This document shows, piece after piece, positions 1 to 36,500 of a stretch of DNA of 64,000 nt. Position 1 is the stretch's first letter. Each line of letters begins with the position of its first letter. The stretch is from Lysobacter enzymogenes (lineage in GTDB: Bacteria; Pseudomonadota; Gammaproteobacteria; Xanthomonadales; Xanthomonadaceae): assembly GCF_900106525.1 (NCBI RefSeq), contig NZ_FNOG01000005.1:248001-312000 (forward strand), read 5' to 3'. The notes under the pieces were generated by a model. The model searched no databases. It had not been told where the DNA came from and saw only the letters and a program-made list of their open reading frames with translations. The translations under genes and the position numbers were made by a program.

Positions 1-10097
<10,097 letters not shown>

Positions 10098-10174
10098 GTC
10101 CAGTCCAGTGCGATCAGTGCGCCGGCGGCATGCGCCGGCATTGCGGTGGTGTGCGTGCGCAACCGCGGCCCGGT

Positions 10175-24538
<14,364 letters not shown>

Positions 24539-24542
24539 GTGC

Positions 24543-27500
24543 TCAACCCAGTTCCACGGCTTGTGCGGCGTTAAGTTCGTCGGCGGCAGGCGCGCCCGGC
24601 GGCAGCGGACGCGAGGCGAAGCCGCGCATCTGCACGCACACCGCGCCGTCGTCGCCGCACAGATCGATGTCGACCTTGATCACCCGGCCCGGGCCCGACT
24701 CGGACCCGCCGTCGGCGGCGTATCGCACCCAGGCGTGCATGCGCGGCGCGCACGGCGCGAACGCGCGCAGCGATTCCAGCGCGAACGGCAGCGCGGCGGC
24801 GCCGCCGGACGCGACCTCGATCAGCGGGATCGACGCCTGCAGCGCGCTGTCGAGCAGGCTGGGATGCAGCACGTAGCCCTCGCCAGCGGCCGCGGCAGGC
24901 AATCGCAGTTCGGCCAGGGTTTCGCCCACGCCGCGTTCGATCGCGACCACGCCCTGGAACGCCGGCCCATACTCCAGGCCCTTGCCGGCCAGGTGCGGAT
25001 ACAGCGCGGCAGCCTCGCTGCGGCCCTCGCGCATGCGCTGGCGCAACCCGACGAGGTCCAGCGGCGCCGGTGCGGGCGCGGCGATCGCCGCGCCGCGGCC
25101 CTGACAATGCAGGATCTCGTCGTCGGCATCCGCGTCGTGGCTGTAGATCTCGAAGCCCAGCGCGCCGTCGTCTTCAGCGTAAACAGCGATGCCGACCTCG
25201 CACGGCCCGTCCACGCTCAGCGGCTGCGCCCAGGCGACGTGGCGCAGTTCCAGCAGCGCGCCGTCTTCGCTGAGCGGCAAGGCGTCGGCGAAGGCCGCGC
25301 GCGCCATTTCCAGCTGCGCCACCGCCGGCAGCACCCGGCGACCGCGCACGCGATGGTCGGCGAGGAAGAATTCGCTGCCGTCGAAGCCGCTGCGGTAGCT
25401 CTGCAGGCTCAGGTCGGAGGTGTTCCGGTGCAGCAGCGGATGCAGCCGCGCCTGTGGCGACGCGGTCGCTGCGGACGTGGACGGCTGTACCCAGCAGCGT
25501 TCGCGTGCGAACGGATAATCCGGCAGCGACAGCCGCCGCGGCGCACGGCCGCGGTGCAGACGGTGCCAATCGATGTCCAGGCCGCGCACCCACAGTTCCA
25601 GCAGCTTGGGCAACTGGCCGCGCTCGAGCCATTGTTCGAACACCGCGCGCATGTCCTCGTCGGCGGCGAACACCGCCAGGGTGCGGTCCTCGCCGTCGGC
25701 GCGACCATGTTCCAGTCCGGGCACGCGAGGGCGGCCGTCGAGCCAGCCCTGCAACTGCGCGCGCAACTGCTCCGCCTCGGCGGCGATGCAGCCCAGTCGA
25801 TGCTCCATCGCATCGCGGCCGACCTGCAGGGTGTAGGCCAGGCGGTGCAGATCCGGCGCCGGCTCGCGCTGCAACCAGGCCAGCAGGTCGGCGGCCTTGG
25901 CGCGCAACTGCGCCTGGCTGCGCGCCGACAGCGGCAGCAACACCGGCCCGGTTGCGGGCGCGGCGTCGTCGATGGCGAAGTGCTCGCCGATCACCACGTG
26001 CGCATTGGTGCCACTGAAGCCGAACGAGCTGACCGTAGCCAGTCGACGACCATCGCTACGCCAGTCGCGGCGCTCGGTGTTGACGTAGAACGGCGAATCC
26101 TCGAAACGGATATGCGGATTAGCCTTCGTGTAATGCACGGTCGGCACCAGCTCGCGGCGCTGCAAGCACAGCAGCACCTTGATCACCCCGGCGACGCCGG
26201 CGGCGAAGCCGGTGTGGCCGATATTGCTCTTGACCGAGCCCAGAGCGCAGCCGCCCGCCGCCGCGCCGGCGCGGTCGAACACCGTGCGCAGCGCATCGAC
26301 TTCGATCGGGTCGCCGAGCGCGGTGGCGGTGCCGTGCGCTTCGACGTAGCCGATTCGCGCCGGGTCGATGCCGTGACGCGCGTAGACCTGGCTCAACAGC
26401 CGCTCCTGCGCCTGCGCGCTGGGCGCGGTGATGCCGTTGGTCTTGCCGTCCTGGTTGATGCCCGAGCCTTCGATCACGCCGAGGATGCGGTCGTTGTCGG
26501 CCTGCGCCTGCGCCAGCGACTTCAGCAGCACCACGCCGCAGCCTTCGGAGAACACGATGCCGCCGGCGGAAGCGTCGAACGCGGCGCAGCGGCCGTCGCG
26601 CGAGGGCATGCCGACTTGCGAGGTCAGCACGTGGCCGATCGGCGTGGTCAGCAGGTTGATGCCGCCGCACAGCGCCCAGCGGTTTTCGCCGCTGCGGATG
26701 CTCTCGCAGGCCAGGTGCAGCGCGACCAGCGACGATGAACACGCCGTGTCCACCGCCAGCGCCGCGCCCTTGAGGTTGAGGAAATAAGCGATGCGCGCGG
26801 CCAGGATCGCGCTGGAGGTGCCCATGAACGCCGCGCCCGCGCCATCCTGGCCGGCCGCGCCGAGCACCCGCGCGTAGTCGCCGGCGGCGCAGCCCACGTA
26901 CACGCCGCAGGCCTGCCCGGACAGCGCGCCCGGCGCGTAGCCGGCGTGTTCGATCGCCTTCCAGCATTGCTCCAGGAAGATGCGCTGCTGCGGGTCGATC
27001 AGCTCGGCCTCGGCCGGCGAGATGCCGAAGAACAGCGGATCGAACGCGGCGATATCGTCGAGCAGGCCGGCCCACTTCGAGTACGAGGTGCGCGGATGGC
27101 GCGGGTCCGGATGGAACCACTCGCCCTGCCCGGCCCAGCGCTGCGGCGGGATCTCGCCGATGCAGTCGCGGCCCTGGGCGAGGTTGTCCCAGAACGCGTC
27201 CAGGTCTTCGCTCATCGGGAACCGGCAGGACATGCCGACGATGGCCACCTTGTCGGCGTGGCGCGCCTCGCCGACCGTTGCAACGGCGCGAGGCGCCGGC
27301 AACGCGGGTACGGCCTCGCGGCGCGCGGTGTCGCGACGCTGCAGCGCGGCGCGGCCGACCCGACGCAGCACCAGCCCGTCCAGGCGCGCGCGCACCCGGC
27401 CGGCGGCGTCGCTGAGTTCGACGTCGAACTCCAGCGCATCGGCTTCGGCGCGGCGCAGTTCGGCGTGGCTGTGCAACTCGCCCGCTTCGGCTGCGCCGGC

Positions 27501-30500
27501 TTCGACCGCGACGCGGCCGAGGCGGTGCGGCAGGAACTGGTCGTCGTGGGCGCCGTAGCGCTGCGCGGCGATGTGGCCGGCGGCGTTGATCGCGGTGCAC
27601 AGTGCGCCGTACAGGGCGAACGGATCGGCACGGAAGCGGCCACCGACAGCGGCGCTCCGGATGCGGCCGGACGCGGCATCGGCGCCGAACGCGAGATCCT
27701 GCAGCGGCGCGTAGCAGTCGCCGGCGTTGGTGGCGATCTCGCTGTGCATCAGGCGCCGTTCGACCGCGAAGTCGCGGCGCAGCGAAATCGGCGCGGCCTC
27801 GTCCGTGGGCACCAGCAGCCCGCTCAGATGCAGGGTCTCGTCGCTGTCGTCCGCGCCGGCGGACGAACGCACGAAGCACTGCAGGCCTTCGGTGTGGCGG
27901 CGCAAGGTCAGGCGCAGGCGGCGTTCATTGCCGGGTTCGCCGAGCAGCGGGTTGGCCAACGCCAGATCGCGCAGCACCACCGGCGCATCGCCGAAGTGCT
28001 CGGCGAACGCGGCCAGCAGCAGTTCCACGTAGGCGTCGGTGGGCAACAGGTGGCGGCCGAACACCACATGTTCGCGCAGGCCGATGTTGCGTTCCGGGGC
28101 GATCCGATACAGCAACGACAGCTCGCCGTCGGCGGCGAAATCGCCGCGGCGTTCGCCCGCACCGAAATAGTCGGACTGCGGCGCGGCCGGGACCGCAAGC
28201 GGTGCGAACAGGTCGGCGATGGCCTCGGCGCTACGTGCCGGCGTGTGGGCGCGCAACGCCGCGGCCGGCGCCGCCGGCAGATGCTCAAGCAGATGTGCGG
28301 CCAGCGAACGGACGCTCGGGTAGTCGTAGACCCGCAGCGCCGCGATCTGGGTGCCGTAGCGCTGGTTGACCTGCTTCATCCATTCCACGCCGACGATGGA
28401 GTCCAGGCCCAGCTCGGTGAACGACTTGTCCAGGCCGATGTCGCCGGGGCGCATGTACAAGGCTTCGGCGAGGCTGTCGCGCAGCTCGCGCTGGAATTCG
28501 TCGGCGGCGCGGGCCTGCGGCTGCGGCGCAGCGGCCGGCGCGGCCGCTGCGGGCGCTTCGACGACGGCGGCGACACCGGCTGCGCCTGTCTGCTCGGCCA
28601 GATACGCCGCCAACAGGTCGATGCTCGGATAGTCGTAAACCCGGGTCGCGGACAGCGAGGTGCCGTAGCGGCGATTGATGTTCTTAACCCACTCCACGCC
28701 GACGATGGAATCCAGGCCCAACTCGGCGAAGCTCTTGTTCCAGCCGATGTCGGCCGGACGCATGAACAGCGCTTCGGCGAGGCTGTCGCGCAGTTCTTCG
28801 CGCAGCGCGGCTGGCGCGACTGCGGCCGCCTTCGCGGAGGGCGCGGCGGTATGCAGGTACGCCGCCAGGGCGCGCACGCTGGGATAGTCGTAAATGCGCG
28901 TAGCCGACAGTTCGCAGCCCAGTTGCTGGTTCAGGGCCTTGACCCATTCCACGCCGACGATGGAGTCCAGCCCGAGTTCGTTGAACGGCTTGTCCAGGCC
29001 GACTTCGGCCGCGCGCATGAACAAGGCCTCAGCCAGACTCTCGCGCAGCTGCGCTTGCAGGCGTTCGAGCGCGGCAGCGTCGTTGCGCGCCGCGTCGGCG
29101 ACGACTTCCGACGCAACGGGGCGCATCGTCTGCGCGGCGGCCGGTGCGGCGAACGATTCGGCCACGACGACCGACGGCGTCGGCACGGCCGCTTCATCCT
29201 CGGCCTCGATCCAATACCGCTCGCGCGCGAACGGATGCAGCGGCAGCGCCATCCGCCGCGGCGTTCCGGCGGCGCGGAAGCGGCGCCAGTCCAGCGCCAG
29301 CCCCTTGGCCCACAGCTCGCCCAGGCGCACCAGTTCGCCACCGTCGATCCAGCGCTCCAGCATGCGCTGGAAATCCGGCTCGGCCGCGAACGCGGCCAGG
29401 GTGTCCTTGTCCGCGCCTGCTCGGCCGCGCAGCACGCCGGCGGTGCGCAACGCGGCCGGATCGTCGCTCTCGGCCAGCGCGCGCAATCCGCGCGCCAATC
29501 CCGCCGCATCGCTGGCGACCACGGCGGCGCGTTCGCCCATCGCTTCGCGCCCGACCTGCAGCGTGTATGCCAGCGACGCCAGGTCTTCGACCCCGACCTC
29601 GACCCGCGCCAGAAGCTCCCGCGCCTTGATCCGCAGTTGCTCCGACGTGGCCGCCGATAGCGGCGCCAGCACCGCGCCGCGCGCCGGCACGTCCGCCGGC
29701 CGCGGCTGGTACTCGGAGATCACCGCATGCGCATTGGTGCCGCTGAAGCCGAAGGCGTTGATCGCCGCGCGTCGACGAACGCCAGCCTCGACGTTCCACT
29801 CGCGCAAACGGTCGTTGACGTAGAACGGGCTGCCGTCGAGCGCGATGTGCGGGTTGAGCCTGGAAAAATGCAGGGTCGGCGGCAGCTGCCGGTGGCGCAG
29901 CGCCAGCAGCAGCTTGAGCACGCCCGACACGCCGGCTGCGGACAGGCAGTGGCCGATGTTGCTCTTGACCGAACCCAGCGCGCAGTAACCGCTGCGCGCG
30001 GTGTGCGCAGCGAACGCGGTCTTGAGCGCGGCCACCTCGATCGGATCGCCGAGCGCGGTGCCGGTGCCGTGCGCTTCGACCAACTGGATGCCGGCCGGAT
30101 CGACGCCGAAGCGTCGGTACACATCGCCCTGCAGCCGCGCCTGGGCGTCGGCGTTCGGCGCGGTGATGCCGTTGCTGCGGCCGTCCTGATTGACGCCCCA
30201 GGCTTCGATCACGCCGTGGATGCAGTCGCCGTCGCGCTCGGCGTCGGCCAGGCGCTTGAGCACCACCACGCCGACGCCCTCGCCCAGGGCGATGCCGTCG
30301 GCGGCGGCATCGAAGGTGCGGCAACGTCCGCCGGCGCCGAGCATGCCGACCTGCGCGGTCATGATGTGCATGGCCGGACCGGCCATGACGTTGACGCCGC
30401 CGGCCAGGGCCAGGTCGGTCGCGCCGCTGGCGAGGCTGTCGCAAGCGTTGGCCAGCGCCACCAGCGACGACGAGCAAGCGGTGTCCACCGCCAGGCTGGG

Positions 30501-33500
30501 CCCGTGCAGGTCGAGGAAATAGGAAATGCGCGCGGCCAGGATCGACGGCGCCGCGCCGGTGAAGCCCTGCCCGCTCAAGCGTTCGCGACGCGAGAGCTGA
30601 TGATAGTCGCCGGCCGCGCAGCCGACGAACACGCCGCAATTGCTGCCGGCCAGGGCTTTGGGGTTGTAGCCGGCGTGCTCGATGCCGTGCCAGCAGGCCT
30701 GCAGGAACAGGCGCTGTTGCGGATCCATGCTCCGCGCTTCGCGCGGGGAAATGTTGAAGAACGCCGGATCGAAGCGGTCGTAATCCTCCAACGCGCCGAG
30801 CCAGCGGCTGTTGGTCTTGCCGGGCACCGCATCGCCGGGCTGGTAGTAGCGGGCCAGATCCCAGCGCTGCGCCGGCACTTCGGCGATGCAGTCGCGGGCG
30901 TTGGCGAGGTTGTCCCAGAACTGCTCCAGATCGCGCGCCTGGGCGAACTGGCCGGACATGCCGATCACTGCGATGCCGTCGCCGGTGGGCGCGGTGGTAC
31001 GGCGGGCGTTATGTCTCTGCGCGGTGAGGACGACGCGGGCGGGCTCGGCGTTCGACGCGATGTTCGCGGTCGGCGACGCCGGCATCGGCACGGGTTCTGC
31101 GGGCGACGCGGTAGCGCCGGCCTTCTCGGCGACGAAGGCGCTCAACCGCGCCAGGGTCGGATGGCTGTAGACCTGCACCGCTTCGATCGCGGTGCCGTAG
31201 CGCTCGTTGATGCGCCGCACCCAGGTCACGCCGGTGATCGAGTCCAGGCCGAGGTCGACGAACGGCTCGTCCGCGCCGATGTCCTGCTCGGACAGACGCA
31301 GCTCTTCGGCGAGCAGGCGCCGAAGGGTGGCTGCGACGTCGGCCGCGGCGATGCGGTTGTTTTCGGATGCGGGTGCGGGTGTCGACGCAACCGCGGGCGC
31401 AGCAGCGGCCAGCGACTGAACATGCCGCGCCAGGCGTTCCAAGGTCGGATGGCTGTAGACCTGGATCGCCTCGATCGCAGTGCCGTAGCGCTCGTTGACG
31501 CGGCGAATCCAGGTGACGCCGGTGATCGAATCCAGGCCCAGGGCGACGAATTCCTCGTCCGCGCCGATCTCCTCTTCCGGCAGGCGCAGCTCGTGCGCGA
31601 GCGAGCGGCGCAGTTCGGCGACGATGTCGGTGAGCGCGAGCGCAGCGCTGGCGACGGCCGGCGACGGCGCAACCGGAGCGGTGGCGAGCTCGCCGGCCGC
31701 GGCGAAACTGCGCTCGATCAAGGCCAGCGTGTCGGCCTGGCCCACGAACGTACGCTCGTGCATCGCCAGTTCGTGCGCATAGGCCTGCTCCAGGCCCGCC
31801 TCCAGCGCTCGGTTCCATTCGCGCTTGAGCGCGATCAGGCGCGCACGCGGCAAGCGGGCGATGCGCGCGGCCAGCGCCAGCGCCTCGGCCACAGTCTGCG
31901 CACGCGCGCTCAGCGGCTGGCGCAAGCCGCGCGCGACCAACTCATCGCCGGCGTATTCGCGCGCGCTCAGCAGGCTTTCGCGGGCGAGGTCGCGGCCGAT
32001 GCGCTGAGCGAACAGCAAGGTCGAACCGGCGCCCGGAGTGAAGCCATAGCCCATGTACGGGCTGAAATAACGGCTTTCTCTGGAGAACAGCGACACATCG
32101 GCGTACATGCCCAGCGCCCAGCCGGCGCCGACCGCGTGGCCCTGCATCGCCGCGATCACCGGCACCGGGCAGCGCAACGGCAGTTCGAATACCTGGTCGT
32201 CGGTGAAACGGGCGCGGCCCTGATGGATCGCCAACAAGGTCTCGCGGGTGCCGCCGGCGGCGAAATAGCGTTCGAAGCCGCTCAGCACCACCGCGCGGCA
32301 GGCCGGCGATTCGGCGTGGGCGAACGCGGCGCGCAAACCGCGCGAGAACTCGGGCGAGAACATGTTGCGCGACTGGCGGTCGTGCATGCCGATTTCCAGC
32401 ACGCCGCCGGCGTGCCATTGCGCGGAGATCGCTTGCGAATCGAGGTCGATGACGCCAGTGGCGGGTGCGACCGCATCGACCATCGCTTCGTCGGCTGTTG
32501 TCTGCATCGCCGCTTGCGCGAAAGGCGACGGTTCGACGCGCTTCCACAGCGCCAGTTCGGCCCGCGGCCACTGTGCCAGCTCGGCTGCGAGGCGCCCGGC
32601 TTCGGCAATGGTTTCGCTCGCCGGCGACACGCGCACGGCTTGGGCCTCGCGCGCGAGCGCGGCGCCGTCGAGGCGCAGCCCGCCCAGCAGCAGGCGCCGT
32701 GCGGGCGCTTCGCCGAGGCGGGCGGCGAACACGCTAAGCGCCGGCGCGGCGAGCGCGTCGTCGTCGAACAGGCCTTGCGCGTCGTAAGTGGCGTCCTGGG
32801 CGTACACCACGCCGTCGCAGAACAATGCCGCCAGCCACGCGGCCCCGTCTGCGCCGGCGGGCAAGGCCGCGATCACCGGGCAGTCGAGTGCGGCCAGGGT
32901 CTCGGCCAAGGCCTGCAACGAAGCGAGCGTGCCCTGCTCTCCCGCCGGCGCCGGCAAGGCGTCCGCGCAGGCAAGCACGATGCCGCGGCACCCGGCGTTG
33001 GTCGCGAGCTCGACGAGCATGCGGCGGACTTCGTCGGCCCAGGCCGCGCCGGCTTGCGCGCGCACTTCGAGCGAAAATATGTCAGCGTCGAGCGGATACG
33101 CGCGGGTGCCTTCCGCAGCAGCCGGAAGCTCGACCGCGGCCGTGGTCGCCAGTTTGGATTCGGAAGTAACCGGCGCTGCATCGACCGGCGCCAGTGCGCA
33201 CACGGCGTCGAGCAAAGGCGCGGCGAGTTCCTGCTTGAGCAGGCTCAGTGCGCTCGCCGACTTGGCGGCGAGATCGCCGGCCACTGCGCGGGCTTGCGCC
33301 TCCACCGCGTCGGCGGCGAGCACGCTGCAGGTCCAGCCTACCTGCGCCAGCTCGCTGCCGCGGGCGCCGTGCGGGCGCAGCAGCAGATCGTCGGCCAGGG
33401 CGCGGCCGAAGCGCAGTCGCGCCAGATCGCGCGCGAATCGAGGCGGCAAGCCACGCTCGCTCGACGCCAGGGCGTAGCGGCCTTGCTCGGCGCAGACCGG

Positions 33501-36500
33501 CACGTCGGCCAGCGTGGCGAACAATAGGCCTGGGCCGTCGGCGTCGCCGCGCAGCGCCGCGATCAGCGGATACGGGAACTCCGCGGCGGCTCGATACAGC
33601 CCGGCGTCCAGCGCGGCCGCGTGCACGGCGGCGTCGCCGCCGGCGAGCGCGCCGGGCGCTGCCAGCAGCAACAAGGTCTTGAGCGAAGGTTCGGCGGCGG
33701 CGGCGCGCAGCGCCTGGGTCAGCGTCACCGCGGCTTCGGCGTCGAATCCGCCGCCGTGCAGATGCAGCGCGAACACGCCCTTCCCCTCGTCGAACAGCGC
33801 GATGTCCTCGCGCGACGACGGTTGAGGTGCGCTCGCTACAGCGTTAGCCGTGGCGACGGCCAGACTCACGCGCGGCTTGGCCGTCGTGGAAGCCGGCCAA
33901 CCCGCTTCGGCGACTGCCGGCGCCAGCGCTATCTCACGCGGCTTGTCCAGACCCGCCGGTGCAGTATCGGTGGTGCTGGTAATGAAGGCGACGGACGCGG
34001 CCGCGGCGAACGCGATGCGGCGAGGCGCTGCTTTGGCCGTTGTAGCGGCTGCAATCGAAGAGATCGGAGCGAAAACCGTCTGCCCGGAGGCCGCCGCGCT
34101 CGAATTGGCTTGCGCAGCCGCCGCAGCGAAGCGCAGGCCGCGCAACTGCGCCCACACCCGGCCATCGGCCGCGCACAGATCCAGATCGAACGCCTGCGCA
34201 TCGCCAACGCCCGCGCGCAACGCCAGCCGCGATGGCGTCGCGGCGGCGCCGAGAACGCTCAGCGAATCCAACTTGAGCGGCGCCTGCATCGAGGCAGAGG
34301 AAAACGCAGCCTGCAACAGCAACGGATGCAGAAAGTAATCGCCCAAGCTATCGGCAAGCACCGCCGGCAAAGTCAGTTCGCCCGGCCCCGGCGCGATGGA
34401 ATCGGCCTGCACCGGCTCGGCGTAAACCGCGACACCTTGGCAATGCACGACTTCGTCCACGCCTTCGCCGCTGTGGATTTCGAAGCGCACGCGCTCGCCG
34501 CGCTGCTCGAACAGGCTGATGCGATAGCGGCCGTCGGCCGGCGCCTGGCGCGGCTGCGCCCAGGCCAGCTCGCGCAACTGCAGCTCCAAGCCCTGACGCG
34601 AGGGCGTCAGCGCGTGCGCGACTGCGGCGCGAGCCATTTCCAGGCAGGCCGCTTCGCTGAGCGCACCGTCGGCGAGGAAGAATTCGTTACCCTCGAAACG
34701 GGCCGCGTAGGCGCAGCGGTCGATACCCGATTCGTTGCTGTGCAGCAGCGGATGCAAGGCATCGACGCGTGTCGCGGCTTTCTCAGCCGTAAACGGTTCG
34801 ATCCAATGACGCTGACGCGCGAAGGGGTACGCCGGCAGCGCCAGCATCCGACGCGTAGCCGCGCTCGGCGGCCGCAGCGCGGCCCAATCCAGCTCCAGGC
34901 CCAGCGCCCACAACCGCAGCGGCGCGGCGTGCTCGCCGCGCTCGCGCCATTGCGCCAGCTCCGCCGCCAGATCGAGCCCATTCAACGCTTCAGCCAGACG
35001 CTCGCGGCTGGCCTTGGCCTGACCACGGTAGACGCCGCGCTCATCGCCATCGAGCCAGGCGCGCAAGCGCTCGCGCAATTGTGCGGGCGAATCGGCGACC
35101 ACGGCCAAGCGCTCGTCCATCGCCTCGCGGCCGCTCTGCAAGGTATGGGCCAGATCGGCCAGAACCACCTCGCGACCGGGCTGTTCCAGCCACGCCAGCA
35201 GATCGGCGGCCTTGCGCCGCAACTGTTCGGAGGTGCGCGCCGACAACGGCAGCATCTGCGCCGCGTCCGCGACCGGCGCCGACGCAGGCGCGAGGTACTC
35301 CTCGACAATCAGATGCGCATTGGAGCCGCCCGCGCCGAACGAGGAAATGCCGGCCACCCGCGGCAGCGCACGCCCTTCGTGCTGCGGCGCCGGCCACTCG
35401 CGCAGGCCCTGGTTGACCACGAACGGCGTGGCGGCGAAGTCGATATGCGGATTGAGCTTGGCCGAATGCAGCGACGGCACGATCTGCCCGTGCTGCAACT
35501 GCAGCAGCACCTTGGTCAAGCCGGCGATGCCGGCCGCCGCCTCGCAATGGCCGATATTGGACTTGGCCGAACCGATCAGGCAGAAACCGCTGTCGCCGCT
35601 GCTCTCGCGGAACACCTTGGTCAGCGCGGCGATCTCGATCGGATCGCCGAGTTTGGTGCCGGTGCCGTGCGCTTCGACATAGCCGATGCGCCGCGCCGGC
35701 AGGCCCGACTCGCGCAGCGCCTGGCGGATCGCGCTGGCCTGCGCCTGCGGGTTGGGCACGGTGTAGCCGTTGGTCTTGCCGCCGTGACTGAGCGCGCTGC
35801 CGCGGATCAGGCCGTAGATGCGGTTGCCGTCGCGTTGCGCATCGGACAGACGCTTGAGCACCACCGCGCCCACGCCCTCGCCCGGGACGTAACCGTCGCC
35901 GCCTTCGCCGAAGCTCTGGCAATGGCCGTCGCCGGAGATGAACTGCCCGGCGCTGAGCATCAGGTACTTGTTGGGATGGACGGTGACGTTGACGCCGCCG
36001 GCGATGGCCGCATCGGTGCGACCGAGCTTGAGGTCCTGGCAAGCCAGATGGATCGCGCTGAGCGAGGACGAGCACATCGTGTCCACGGTCATGCTCGGGC
36101 CGTGCAGGTTCAGCGCATAGGAAACTCGGTTGGCGACGCTGGCCGGATTGCTGGCGAAACCCATGCGCTTGCCGCGCAGGCTGTTTTCCGCGCCGATCAG
36201 CTGGTATTCGCCGTACATCACGCCGGCGTAGACGCCGACTTGTCCGGCCAGTTCCTGCACCGCGCGGGCGTCGCCGGCGGGGATCTGCAACGCGGCGCGG
36301 GTCAGGCCGGCGTCTTCGATCGCCATCCACGCGTGTTCCAGGAACAGGCGCTCCTGCGGGTCGAGCAGCTCGGCCTCGATCGGGGCGATGTTGAAGAAAC
36401 GCGCGTCGAACTCGTCCACGCCCTCGATGAAGCCGCCCCACTTGCTGTAGTGGCGGCCGGGCACGCTGCGGTCTTCGCTGTAGTAGTCGCGCCAGTTCCA

